The position numbers and the translations under genes were made by a program. Positions 34,254 to 42,995 of a DNA stretch of 64,000 nucleotides are shown in pieces; position 1 is the stretch's first letter; each line of letters starts with the position of its first letter. The notes beneath the pieces were generated by a model, which was not told the DNA's origin, did no database searches, and was given only the letters and a program-made list of their open reading frames with translations. Source of the stretch: UBA6623 sp965217195 (lineage in GTDB: Bacteria > Acidobacteriota > Terriglobia > Bryobacterales > UBA6623); contig CBDCHL010000004.1 in NCBI GenBank assembly GCA_965217195.1, forward strand, positions 1,488,001 through 1,552,000, written 5' to 3'.

Positions 34254-34460
34254 CTTCGTATCCCGCCGTCGCGGCTGCGGTCGCTTGCGATTTTGGGAGT
34301 CAGGTGTAAGCCCTCATCCGTCTGAAAGGGATTTTCTGAGAGGCGACCCGAGCCGGCGCTCCCAGATCCCTTATCCCTTTCTCAAGCTAGCGCCGGTCAT
34401 AAGGACGGCCGTGGGGTCCGTGGGGTCCATCTTGTTTCGTGGCGTGCGGTCCGTTCTGCT

Positions 34461-36308
34461 ATGCTGCCCCGCAAGATGGGTGTTTTCGGGTGCGGCGTTG
34501 TAAGGGCGTTTCTTCGCTGGTCTGTGTGCTTCGGGGTCGCCGCGCTCGGACTTGTCGCCGGCACGCGGCCGCTCATCATGGGGACGCGCGGGGTCGTGGT
34601 GACAGGCCATCACCGCGCAAGCGATGCCGGGCTCGAGATGCTCAAGAACGGCGGCAACGCCGTCGACGCCGGTGTTGCGGCGGTTTTCGCGCAGGCCGTC
34701 GTTGAGTTTGACCGTTTCGGGTTGGGCGGCGAAGTGCCGATCCTGATCCACCTCGCCGAACAAGAAAAGGTCGTCTCCCTTAACGGACACGGATTTGCGC
34801 CGCGGCGGGCGACGATCGAGTGGTTTCGAGAGCGCAAGATTGAATACGTTCCGGGCGACGGCTTTCTCGGCGCCGTCGTGCCGCCGGTGGTCGACACGCT
34901 CATTCTCGCGCTCGACCAATTCGGGACGCTTTCGCTCGCCGACGTCATGGCGCCGGCGATTGACCTGGCCGAGAATGGTTTCCCGATGTACGGCCAGTTT
35001 CGCGGCCACATTCTCGAGCAGGAACAACGTTTTCGCACCGAATGGGACACTTCAAGAAAAGTATTCTTGCCGGGCGGAGATGTTCCGGCCGGCAGCGACG
35101 TATTTGTTCAGAAAGACCTGGCCCGTACCTTGAAACGCTTGGTCGCGGCCGAGGCAGCCCATCGCGAGCAGGGCCGGTCGGCGGGTCTTCAGGCAGCGCG
35201 GGATCTCTTCTATCGCGGCGACTTGGCCCGGGAAATCGTCGCTTACCAAAAGGGCTTCAAGCCCCGCGATGCCAACGGCACGGTTTCAGCGGGTCTGCTC
35301 GAGTTGGAAGACTTCGCCCAATACCGCGCCCGCGTCGAAGAACCCGCCAAGACGACCTACCGCGGCGTCGAGGTCTACAAGGCCGGGTTCTGGTCGCAGG
35401 GACCGGTACTGCTGCAAACCCTGAACATCCTCGAAGGCTACGATCTCAAGGAGCTCGGCCACAATTCCCCGGCCTACATTCACCTGCTGGCCGAGGCGAT
35501 GAAACTCGCTTATGCCGACCGCGAATGGTATTACGCCGATCCTGATTTCGTCGGCGTCCCCGAGCGGGGTCTGCTTTCGAAAGCGTATGCCGCCCAACGC
35601 CGCAAACTCATCGACCTCACGAAGCCCTCGCTTGAGATGCGGCCGGGCAATCCGTATCCGTTTCATCCCGAGACGATGGCGCACGGCGCGATCCCGGAGT
35701 CGATCGAACTCCGCCCCGACGCTCCGGGAACGACCGGAACGCGTGTGGCTGACGCCGCGGGGAACGTTTTCTCCGCTACGCCGAGCGGCGGCTGGTTCCG
35801 GCATTCACCGATTCTGGAAGGGCTCGGCTTTGTTCTCGGTACGCGTGGACAAGCGTTCACGCTGGACCCGAAGCACGCTAACGCTCTGGCTCCCCACAAA
35901 CGTCCGCGCACGACTCTAACACCCAGCTTGGCGCTGAAAGGCGGCAAGCCCTATCTGGCCTGGGGTACACCCGGCGGCGACGCGCAAGACCAGGTGAATC
36001 TGCAATTCCTGTTGAACGTCGTCGAGTTCAATATGGATATCCAGGAAGCAACTGATGCCGTGATGTTTCAGATCTTCGATTTCCCGAGTTCCTTCTACCG
36101 GCATGCATCGCGCCCGGGGACGCTACGGATCGAGAACCGTATCGCGGCAGACGTGGTCGAGGCGCTTGAAAAGCTCGGCCATCAGGTGATGGTGAGCGAG
36201 CCTTGGTCGGTGGGCGATGCGACGGCGCTGCGGGTGGATCCGCAAAGGGGTGTATTGTTCGGGGCGGCCGGACCGCGGCGGGACAAGTCTTATGCGCTGG
36301 GTTGGTGA
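34461..36308 (+). CDS. Gamma-glutamyltransferase-family Ntn hydrolase
   Basis: The 615-residue protein has an N-terminal hydrophobic segment ('VCFGVAALGLVAG') and the GGT fold: 'GVVVTGHHRASDAGLEMLKN', 'GGNAVDAGVAAVFAQAVVE', 'GGEVPILIHLAE', 'LLAEAMKLAYADREW'. Autocleavage would occur before a Thr in 'GTTGTRVADAAGNVFSATPS'; canonical GGTs have T-T/S-H/Y-x-S-V-V-D, so the residue after the nucleophile and the binding-site serine differ. 'TLTPSLALKGGKPYLAWGTP' and 'GGDAQDQVNLQFLLNVVEF' are the C-terminal subunit motifs. It is likely a periplasmic hydrolase/transferase related to cephalosporin-acylase-like members; glutathione specificity is doubtful. Confidence 0.88.
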   Translation: MLPRKMGVFGCGVVRAFLRWSVCFGVAALGLVAGTRPLIMGTRGVVVTGHHRASDAGLEMLKNGGNAVDAGVAAVFAQAVVEFDRFGLGGEVPILIHLAEQEKVVSLNGHGFAPRRATIEWFRERKIEYVPGDGFLGAVVPPVVDTLILALDQFGTLSLADVMAPAIDLAENGFPMYGQFRGHILEQEQRFRTEWDTSRKVFLPGGDVPAGSDVFVQKDLARTLKRLVAAEAAHREQGRSAGLQAARDLFYRGDLAREIVAYQKGFKPRDANGTVSAGLLELEDFAQYRARVEEPAKTTYRGVEVYKAGFWSQGPVLLQTLNILEGYDLKELGHNSPAYIHLLAEAMKLAYADREWYYADPDFVGVPERGLLSKAYAAQRRKLIDLTKPSLEMRPGNPYPFHPETMAHGAIPESIELRPDAPGTTGTRVADAAGNVFSATPSGGWFRHSPILEGLGFVLGTRGQAFTLDPKHANALAPHKRPRTTLTPSLALKGGKPYLAWGTPGGDAQDQVNLQFLLNVVEFNMDIQEATDAVMFQIFDFPSSFYRHASRPGTLRIENRIAADVVEALEKLGHQVMVSEPWSVGDATALRVDPQRGVLFGAAGPRRDKSYALGW

Positions 36309-36321
36309 AACGCTGGTACGG

Positions 36322-36341
36322 ACCGGCTGAGAGCCGGTCCG
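36322..36341. repeat. 'GACCGGCTGAGAGCCGGTCC' palindrome
   Basis: Hairpin of the ACCGGC...GCCGGT family directly after the gamma-glutamyltransferase gene. May act as a weak terminator. Confidence 0.5.
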
Positions 36342-36621
36342 AACTGTTGTGTGCTGACCGGGACATAGGTAACACTTTAGTCCAAGCACATAGGTAACAC
36401 TTTTGGTCAATCGGCACACCAGGCCTTGCCGCTAACTTGTGCCGAATCAATGAACCGGTGGGGGGTCCGAGGAGACCAAGCCAAAAAGGGCCATCGCCCT
36501 GCTATTGGTTAGAGAATCAAGGCCTAGAGCCCTCGCTAGTGACAACGCCACCGCGAGAGACCATCCTGTGTCCTCTCTGCGCCGTTTCGAGAGATGAACC
36601 TGATCTGAGAGGAAATGAGCG

Positions 36622-37770
36622 ATGACCAAATTGCTACTCCGTCTCCCGGGGCCGAGGAGCCGGGTCCTGCCGAACGCCACCCTCGCTGGTGCCGTGCTGA
36701 TGCTCCTGGCGGGGACCGCCGCCGCCCAACGGGATGGCGCGTCCGGCCCGCCGGAGCACGCGGCCGTCGAGCCGATCAACGATGGAACGAACCCGTACGA
36801 AACGACCCGGGACTGGGGCACGCTTCCCGACGGTCGCTCCTGGGGGTCGGTGAGCGCCGTCGACGTCGACATCGATGGCGTGCACATCTGGGCTGGGGAT
36901 CGCTGCGGGTCCAACTCGTGCGCCGAGTCTGACCTCGACCCGATCGTCAAGCTCGATCCGGATGGCAACGTCGTGCAGGCCTTCGGCGGGGGGCTGATCC
37001 ACTGGCCTCACGGCATGGATGTGGACAGCGAAGGCAATGTCTGGATAGCCGATGCCGCGAGCGTAGCGGAGGTGGGACAGAACCCTACCGCGTCGGGTAG
37101 GGGGCACACGGTCATCAAGTTCAGCCCGCAGGGCGAAGTACTTCTCACCCTCGGCACGCCCGGTGAAGCGGGCGACCCACCCACCCACTTCACTCAGCCG
37201 GCGGATGTGCAGATCGCTCCGGATGGGAGCATCTTCGTGGCCGAGGCGCACGGCGCTCAGTTCCTGGACGAGGCAGGACCGACGAGCATCGGGCGCATCT
37301 CCAAATTCGCTCCGGACGGCACCTTGATCAAGAGCTGGGGCTCGTGGGGCTACGGCGACGGCCAGTTCCGGGGCCCGCACTCGTTCGCTATGGACTCGCA
37401 GGGGCGCCTGTTCATCGCGGACCGTGGCAACCGGCGGATCCAGATCTTCGACCAGGAGGGGACCCACCTCGACACCTGGTATCAGTTCAGCCGCAACAGC
37501 GGGATCTTCATCGACGCGAACGACGTCCTCTACGCGGTTGACTCCGAGTCGGACGACAACTACAACCCTGGCTGGAAGAAAGGGCTTCGTGTCGGTAGCG
37601 CCCGGACGGGCGAGGTAATGTACTTCATCCCGGCACACGAGTCGGCGCGGCCCTCGGGGATGGGAGGGGTCGGATCAATCGGTGAAGGAGTGGCCGCCGA
37701 CGCAGCGGGCAATATCATCGTCGGAGAAGTGGGCCCCATCCAGGGACTCACCAAGTTCGTGCGTCGCTAA
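36622..37770 (+). CDS. Secreted NHL-repeat beta-propeller (PAL/SMP-30-like)
   Basis: The 382-residue protein has a signal peptide ('NATLAGAVLMLLAGTAAAQ') and six-bladed NHL-type repeats ('IVKLDPDGNVVQAFGGGLIH', 'PHGMDVDSEGNVWIADA', 'PADVQIAPDGSIFVAEAHG', 'PHSFAMDSQGRLFIADRGNR'). The closest known architecture is peptidyl-alpha-hydroxyglycine alpha-amidating-lyase-like proteins, but lyase activity cannot be claimed. AGAGGAAATGAGC precedes the ATG. It is the only clear gene in a transposon-like element, hence probably acquired cargo. The rest of the element's 3' side (37771-38176) has no recognisable gene. Confidence 0.85.
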   Translation: MTKLLLRLPGPRSRVLPNATLAGAVLMLLAGTAAAQRDGASGPPEHAAVEPINDGTNPYETTRDWGTLPDGRSWGSVSAVDVDIDGVHIWAGDRCGSNSCAESDLDPIVKLDPDGNVVQAFGGGLIHWPHGMDVDSEGNVWIADAASVAEVGQNPTASGRGHTVIKFSPQGEVLLTLGTPGEAGDPPTHFTQPADVQIAPDGSIFVAEAHGAQFLDEAGPTSIGRISKFAPDGTLIKSWGSWGYGDGQFRGPHSFAMDSQGRLFIADRGNRRIQIFDQEGTHLDTWYQFSRNSGIFIDANDVLYAVDSESDDNYNPGWKKGLRVGSARTGEVMYFIPAHESARPSGMGGVGSIGEGVAADAAGNIIVGEVGPIQGLTKFVRR

Positions 37771-38176
37771 GGGCCGGCGGCGGCCGTCTGTCGCCACCGT
37801 GCGCTTGAGGCGAGGGTCCGTTGCCGAGCTGGCTGACGATGCCCAAGTTACCTCTGGCAACGCGGCCTACACAGCGTCGCCTCTTCCCGGCGTATGTACG
37901 CTTCCTGCGATGACTTGTTCGCCTAGATGGGGTCGGGTTGTAGATCCTAGCTGAGGTGGCGTACGTGCGCTTCTCGCTGAGTGCAACGTGTCGCACGCGA
38001 GTGGAAGCCGAAAACGTGGGAAGAGTTGAAGGCGCAAGCCGCCGATCAGTAGCGGAAAAACGGGTCAAGGAGTTCTCCGGTTTTCTGTCCAGGCCTCGCG
38101 GCAGCGAGCCGACAGGGAAGCGTTGACAGAAGACCGGACGAACTCCCAACCCTGAAATAGCAGGGCGATGGCCCAT
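37771..38176. other. Non-coding 3' part of the transposon-like element
   Basis: No frame shows a family signature. The last 20 bp before the inverted repeat repeat, in inverse orientation, a sequence near the left end. I see no promoter or RNA gene. It may contain decayed transposase sequence beyond recognition. Confidence 0.4.
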
Positions 38177-38306
38177 GTGTTACCTATGTGCTTGGACTAA
38201 AGTGTTACCCATGTGCCCGGTGAATACCTTGACTTGGACCGGCAAGAGTGCCGGTCTCTACCGAGGCTGCGGATCCGGCGCCGTTTTTGGGACACTGACG
38301 GCTGTC

Positions 38307-39737
38307 ATGCCGATCAAGATCACCCCAAACCGGCCCCGTATCTCTCGTCGCATCGCGGCGGCCGCCTTGGCGCTGCCGCTGATCGCTTTGGCCGCTGGGG
38401 ACTGGCCTCGTTTTCGCGGTCCCAACGGAGCCGGAGCTTCCGATGCCGCCGGGCTGCCGATCGAGTTCGGCCCGGATAAGAACGTCGTCTGGAAGACGAA
38501 GGTGCCGCTCGGTAAGTCATCTCCGGTAATCGTCGGCTCGCGGATCTTCTTGACCGCTCATGAAGGGGATCAGCGGATGGTGCTGAGCTTGGACCGTGCA
38601 ACGGGCAAGGAACTTTGGCGGCGGTCTATTACGGCTCCCCGCAACGAACATCGCAACAAGCTGAATGATGCCGCCGCACCCACGGCGGTCAGTGACGGAA
38701 CCAATGTCTACGCGATGTTCTATGATTTCGGCCTGGTCTCCTACGGACCCGAGGGTGAAAAGCGTTGGGAAGTTCCGCTTGGTCCCTTTGAAAACGGGCA
38801 GGGGATGGCCGCTTCGCCCATCTTGATCGGCGGCAAAATTATCCTTGTCGCCGACCAGAGCAAGAATTCCTACATCGCCGCCTTCGACCCGCGCCAAGGC
38901 GAGCTGCTTTGGAAGACCCCGCGCATCGACGGCTCGGGTGCCTTTGCGACGCCGGTTGTGCATTCGACTCCGCAGGGCGACGAGATTATCGTATCGGGCC
39001 AGAAAGAACTGGCCGGATATTCGGTCGCGCGCGGCAAAAAACTTTGGTGGCTCAACGGTTTCGCGAAACTGTCGAAGGGTTCGCCCGTCGTTGACAGCGG
39101 CGTGGCCTACGTCAACGTCAAGGGCATTGGTGAATTCATCCCGCCATACGAAGACTATCTGACGCGCACCGACACGAACGGTGACGGGCGTGTAACCGAG
39201 GCCGACGCGAGGGACGAAAAGCACCGCAAATCGCTGCAAGCGAGTGACGCGGACGGCGACGGCGTGGTCAGTCGTTCCGAATATGAAGACCCCATCAAAG
39301 CCGACGCGGCGGTCGGAGCAACTTGGGCGGTTCGCCTCGACGGCCGAGGGGAATTGGCCCCGGCGAACGTCTTGTGGAGGCACGCGAAGTCGCTGCCGAA
39401 TGTCCCTTCGCCGCTTTACTACGACAATGTCGTTTACCTTGTGCGCAACGGCGGCATTGTGACAAGTATCGATCCCGTCTCAGGCGCCGTTTTTAAGAAA
39501 GGCCGAATTCGCGATGCCATCGAAGAATACTATTCGAGCCCTGTCGCGGCCGACGGCAAGATCTTCGCCGTGAGCCAAAGCGGCAAGATCAGCGTCATCA
39601 AAGCCGGGCCGCAGTGGGAGGTCCTTGCGACGAGCGACCTCGGCGAAGACAGCTACGCGACCCCGGCGTTCTCCGGCAAGTTCGTCTACTTGCGGACCGC
39701 AAGCACCCTGTACTGTTTCGCCCGAGCCGGCTCTTGA
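38307..39737 (+). CDS. PQQ-type beta-propeller protein with paired EF-hands
   Basis: From ATG 38307 the protein has 476 residues; earlier in-frame starts lie in the inverted repeat. A signal peptide ('RIAAAALALPLIALAAGDWP') leads to 'FRGPNGAG', the common start of PQQ-like (BamB-type) propellers, with blades such as 'LSLDRATGKELWRRSI', 'AAFDPRQGELLWKTP' and 'TSIDPVSGAVFKKGRI'. Between blades, residues about 289-325 hold two EF-hand calcium loops, 'DTNGDGRVTEADA' and 'DADGDGVVSRSEYE'. No PQQ-dehydrogenase catalytic residues are evident, so a scaffold or binding role outside the cytoplasm is likely. Confidence 0.9.
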   Translation: MPIKITPNRPRISRRIAAAALALPLIALAAGDWPRFRGPNGAGASDAAGLPIEFGPDKNVVWKTKVPLGKSSPVIVGSRIFLTAHEGDQRMVLSLDRATGKELWRRSITAPRNEHRNKLNDAAAPTAVSDGTNVYAMFYDFGLVSYGPEGEKRWEVPLGPFENGQGMAASPILIGGKIILVADQSKNSYIAAFDPRQGELLWKTPRIDGSGAFATPVVHSTPQGDEIIVSGQKELAGYSVARGKKLWWLNGFAKLSKGSPVVDSGVAYVNVKGIGEFIPPYEDYLTRTDTNGDGRVTEADARDEKHRKSLQASDADGDGVVSRSEYEDPIKADAAVGATWAVRLDGRGELAPANVLWRHAKSLPNVPSPLYYDNVVYLVRNGGIVTSIDPVSGAVFKKGRIRDAIEEYYSSPVAADGKIFAVSQSGKISVIKAGPQWEVLATSDLGEDSYATPAFSGKFVYLRTASTLYCFARAGS

Positions 39738-39851
39738 GCGCCGTCGCGCCGACCCCGCCGACCAAACGATGCCGGACGCTCTCGAGGCTGACGCTCCTGA
39801 CTCACCGATGAGCGTTGGAGCGTTATCCCGCCTTCGCGCCAGGCCGTTTTC

Positions 39852-40046
39852 CTAGCTACCGGGTTTCTTGACGACCGCGAAAACCGCCAAGACGCGGCTG
39901 CGATTCGTGGGTTTGCCGACTGCCGTGACGGGTTCGCGCTGCACGTTGACCGCGTGTACCTCGCGGCCCGTCTCCGACTCGTAATCTTCGATTACGCGGC
40001 GCAGTTCTTCACCCAGTTTTCGGTCTCGCTCAATTTTCTCTTCCAA
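39852..40046 (-). CDS. Small protein, 64 residues, unknown function
   Basis: TTG at 40046 is chosen because AAGGAG lies six bases upstream; a longer frame to 40085 exists. The protein begins with a charged helix ('EEKIERDRKLGEELRRVIED') and continues into a probable beta segment ('HAVNVQREPV', 'SRVLAVFAVVKKPGS'). No known domain is recognised. Codon pattern and the ribosome-binding site support it being real. It is divergent from the ArgD-like gene. Confidence 0.6.
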   Translation of the reverse strand: MEEKIERDRKLGEELRRVIEDYESETGREVHAVNVQREPVTAVGKPTNRSRVLAVFAVVKKPGS

Positions 40047-40196
40047 GGAAACTCCTTCAACCCGAAGCTTACGAGAACCTACCAATCATACGACGCTTGC
40101 CGCGACCACGGCAGTCCAGGCCTCTGTTGGAGCGTTGTTCGAGTGCCGCGGATCGCGCGAATCGCCTCATCCGATTCCTGGTACGCTGAATCCGAT

Positions 40197-41420
40197 ATGC
40201 ACCTGGAAAAAGATGGTTCCGGCAGCGATACGCTGGCTCTGGGCAAGCAGCACCTCATCCAAAGTTACGGCCCTACTTTGGTCATCGAACGCGGCGAAGG
40301 CTGCTACCTCTACACCGCCGACGGCAGACGGTATCTGGACTTCATGTCCGGGATCGGCGTCAATGCGTTGGGCCATGCGCACCCTCGTGTGCTCCAGGCC
40401 TTGCGCGAGCAGATCGGCGCCTTGCTCCACTGCTCGAATCTGTACGCGCATCGTTATCAAGCGCCCCTAGCGGCGCAGCTTGCGGCAGCCTCGGGTCTGC
40501 AGCGCGTATTCTTCACGAACAGCGGCGCCGAGAGCGTCGAAGGGGCAGTCAAGATCGCGAAGGGGTACGGTCACAAGCTGGACCCGGAAAAATACGAAAT
40601 CGTCGCCTTGAACGGGTCGTTTGGAGGAAGAACGCTGGGCGCGGTCTCGGTTACCGGCCAGCCGAAACACCGCGCTCCTGTTGAGCCGTTGGTTCCCGGC
40701 GTTAAGTTCATTGAGCCCAACGACACGGCCGCTCTCGATGCCGCCGTCGGAGAGCGCACAGCCGGGATCCTCTTCGAGCCGATCCTGGGCGAGGGCGGCA
40801 TTGTCAGCCTCGACCGTGAGTTCGCCGCACGCGCCGCTGCGCTTGCCCGGCAGCATGATGCACTGTTGATTTTCGATGAAATTCAGTCGGGGCTGGGCCG
40901 CACCGGTAAGCACTTCGCCTTCCAGTGGTGGAACGAAGGCGAAGAGGCGGCGATTCAGCCCGATATTGTCGTGACCGCGAAACCACTCGCGGCGGGCTTG
41001 CCTTTAGGCGCGATCATCGCCAACGAGCGCGCGGCGGCTGTCATTACGCCCGGTACTCACGGCAGCACGTTCGGAGGCAATGCTCTGGCCTGCCGCGTGG
41101 CGTTGGAGTTCATGGACCTGCTCGACGATTTGCTCCCGGAAGTGCGCGAAAAAGGTGATTACTTCGCGGAGCGTCTCACGGGCCTGATCGAGAAATACGA
41201 TTTCGTTGAAGGCTTGCGCGGCCGAGGCTTGATGTGCGGCGTCAATCTCACCGTGCCGGGCAAATCGGTCGTTGGCGAGTGCCAAGAGCGGGGCTTTCTC
41301 ATCAATTGCACCGCGGATACCGTTTTGCGTTTTCTGCCGCCTTACATCATCGAACGCGAGCACATTGACCAGCTTGTTGCCGCCCTCGACGAAATCTTTG
41401 AACAAGGCCCGCCGGAGTAG
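40197..41420 (+). CDS. argD: Class III aminotransferase, acetylornithine-type
   Basis: From ATG 40197 the protein has 407 residues. PLP motifs of class III aminotransferases: 'FFTNSGAESVEGAVKIAKGY' (phosphate site), 'ALNGSFGGRTLGAVSVTGQ', 'LLIFDEIQSGLGRTGKHFAF' (Asp and Gln), and the lysine in 'VVTAKPLAAGLPLGA'. 'HGSTFGGNALACRVALE' and the short C-terminus are typical of ArgD (N-acetylornithine to glutamate-semialdehyde, arginine pathway). 'AKPLAAG' in place of 'AKxLGGG' is slightly unusual. No other arg genes are adjacent, so a different omega-amino substrate is possible; the symbol is tentative. Confidence 0.82.
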   Translation: MHLEKDGSGSDTLALGKQHLIQSYGPTLVIERGEGCYLYTADGRRYLDFMSGIGVNALGHAHPRVLQALREQIGALLHCSNLYAHRYQAPLAAQLAAASGLQRVFFTNSGAESVEGAVKIAKGYGHKLDPEKYEIVALNGSFGGRTLGAVSVTGQPKHRAPVEPLVPGVKFIEPNDTAALDAAVGERTAGILFEPILGEGGIVSLDREFAARAAALARQHDALLIFDEIQSGLGRTGKHFAFQWWNEGEEAAIQPDIVVTAKPLAAGLPLGAIIANERAAAVITPGTHGSTFGGNALACRVALEFMDLLDDLLPEVREKGDYFAERLTGLIEKYDFVEGLRGRGLMCGVNLTVPGKSVVGECQERGFLINCTADTVLRFLPPYIIEREHIDQLVAALDEIFEQGPPE

Positions 41421-41540
41421 GCGCCCTGGTTCCCCTGTCTTGTTCCCAGACGCCGCGGGGCCGGCCCGCACGCTAAAATCAATAGCTTCCCCCCACCTGC
41501 CGGCGGCATGCCCTGCCGCTGCACCGTAGCTCACCCAACA

Positions 41541-42995
41541 ATGTTGCTCGAACTCGACGACATTCAGAAGAACTTCGGCGGCGTCCCCGCGCTCAAGCAC
41601 GGCCACATGCGGGTCGACGCGGGTGAAGTGCACGCGTTGGTCGGCGAAAACGGCGCCGGTAAATCGACTCTGGTGAAAATTGTCGCCGGGATGCTCGAGC
41701 GCGATGGCGGCGTGATGCGCTGGCGGGGCGAGGAGGTCCATCTGCGGCGGCCGGCTGACGCGCACGCCATCGGCATTTCGATGGTCCACCAAGAGTCGTT
41801 GCTGGCGCCTCACTTGACGGTCGCCGACAACGTCTTCCTCGGCCGCGAAGCGGTGCACGGACCGCTGGTCGATCAGAGCCGCATGGAGCGGGAGACGGCG
41901 GCGTTGATTGAGGAACACAATTTTCCGCTGAACGCCCGCGGGCAAGTGGAACAGTTGAGTCCGGCGCAAAAACAATTGATCGAAATCTGTCGCGCGCTTC
42001 ACAGCGCATCGAGCTTGTTGATTTTCGATGAGCCTACCTCGTCGTTGTCCGAGACCGAGGCGGCCGAGGTCTTCCGTATCGTCAGCGACCTGCGCGCCCG
42101 AGGCATCGGGATCATCTACATCACGCACCGGCTCGATGAGCTGCGCGAAGTCGCCGACCGCATCACCATATTGCGTGACGGCGACACCGTACATAGCGGC
42201 GACTTTGCGGAGGTGACCACCGAGGAGATCGTCCACCACATGGTCGGCCGTGAAGTGTCGCGCATCTATGAACGTGAGCCTCTCCCTCCCGGCCGCGAGA
42301 TGCTGCGAGTGGATCTGCCCGGGGCAGGCTTCACGGTTCACGCCGGCGAGATCGTGGGCATCGCCGGCCTGATGGGCGCGGGCCGCACTGAACTTTGCCA
42401 AACTCTGTTCGGCATTACGCCCGCCGAGGAAGGATCGATCCAGGTGGAAGGCCGGACCGTCGAAATCCGTTCACCCAGCGATGCCGTCAACGCCGGCATT
42501 GCGTTGATTACCGAAGACCGCCAGAAGACCGGGCTGGCGCTGGAGCTGTCCCTGCGGGTCAACGTCACGCTGGCGAACATGGATGCGGTTTGCCGGACCG
42601 GGTTCGTCCTCCGTTCCAAGGAGGCTCAGGCTGCCGAAGACTCCCGCAAGCGCTTGCGCATCCTCGCGGCGACGATCGAGCAGCCCGCGGGCCGGTTGAG
42701 CGGCGGCAACCAGCAGAAAATCGTCATCGCCAAGTGGCTGTTCCGCGATACCCGCGTGATGCTTTTTGACGAGCCGACACGCGGTATCGACGTCGGCGCC
42801 AAGGCCGAAGTGTTCGCTTTGATGGACGAACTCGCGCGTGACGGTAAGGCAATCGTCATGGTCAGCTCCGAGTTGCCCGAGCTGTTGCAAGTCGCGGATC
42901 GCATTCTCGTCATGCGCGATGGAGAAGTCGTGACCGAGTTGCCGCGCACAACGACGCAGCAGGAAATCATGCATCACGCGGCGGTGGGCAAATGA
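41541..42995 (+). CDS. Sugar ABC transporter ATPase, two fused ABC domains (RbsA/MglA type)
   Basis: From ATG 41541 the protein has 484 residues and two nucleotide-binding domains. Domain 1: Walker A 'GENGAGKST', signature 'QLSPAQKQLIEICRAL', Walker B 'LLIFDEPTSSL'. Domain 2 has the degenerate Walker A region 'GLMGAGRTELCQTLFG', a strong signature 'LSGGNQQKIVIAKWL' and 'VMLFDEPTRGIDVG'. This is the normal RbsA/MglA pattern. It energises the next gene's permease (4-bp overlap, ATGA). A substrate-binding protein is absent from the immediate locus. Substrate: probably a ribose/xylose/autoinducer-like sugar. Confidence 0.93.
   Translation: MLLELDDIQKNFGGVPALKHGHMRVDAGEVHALVGENGAGKSTLVKIVAGMLERDGGVMRWRGEEVHLRRPADAHAIGISMVHQESLLAPHLTVADNVFLGREAVHGPLVDQSRMERETAALIEEHNFPLNARGQVEQLSPAQKQLIEICRALHSASSLLIFDEPTSSLSETEAAEVFRIVSDLRARGIGIIYITHRLDELREVADRITILRDGDTVHSGDFAEVTTEEIVHHMVGREVSRIYEREPLPPGREMLRVDLPGAGFTVHAGEIVGIAGLMGAGRTELCQTLFGITPAEEGSIQVEGRTVEIRSPSDAVNAGIALITEDRQKTGLALELSLRVNVTLANMDAVCRTGFVLRSKEAQAAEDSRKRLRILAATIEQPAGRLSGGNQQKIVIAKWLFRDTRVMLFDEPTRGIDVGAKAEVFALMDELARDGKAIVMVSSELPELLQVADRILVMRDGEVVTELPRTTTQQEIMHHAAVGK

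Larger units (their letters stand above)
36357..38221. mobile_element. Transposon-like element with about 44-bp inverted ends and no transposase
   Basis: 36357-36400 and 38177-38221 are inverted copies sharing GGTAACACTTTAGTCCAAGC with one mismatch and one indel. Each end holds two copies of ACATAGGTAACAC, the kind of repeated end seen in IS21/IS481-type elements. A second inverted pair, GGGCCATCGCCCTGCTATT, lies inside (36487-36505 and the complement at 38155-38173). The element carries one NHL gene and no recognisable transposase, so it is either mobilised in trans or a derivative in which the transposase was replaced. No clear target duplication is seen. Confidence 0.7.

Noticed and set aside
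41004..42401. Minus-strand ORF (465 codons) opposite the ArgD-like and ABC genes
   Set aside because: Spans two real genes on the other strand and has no motif of its own.
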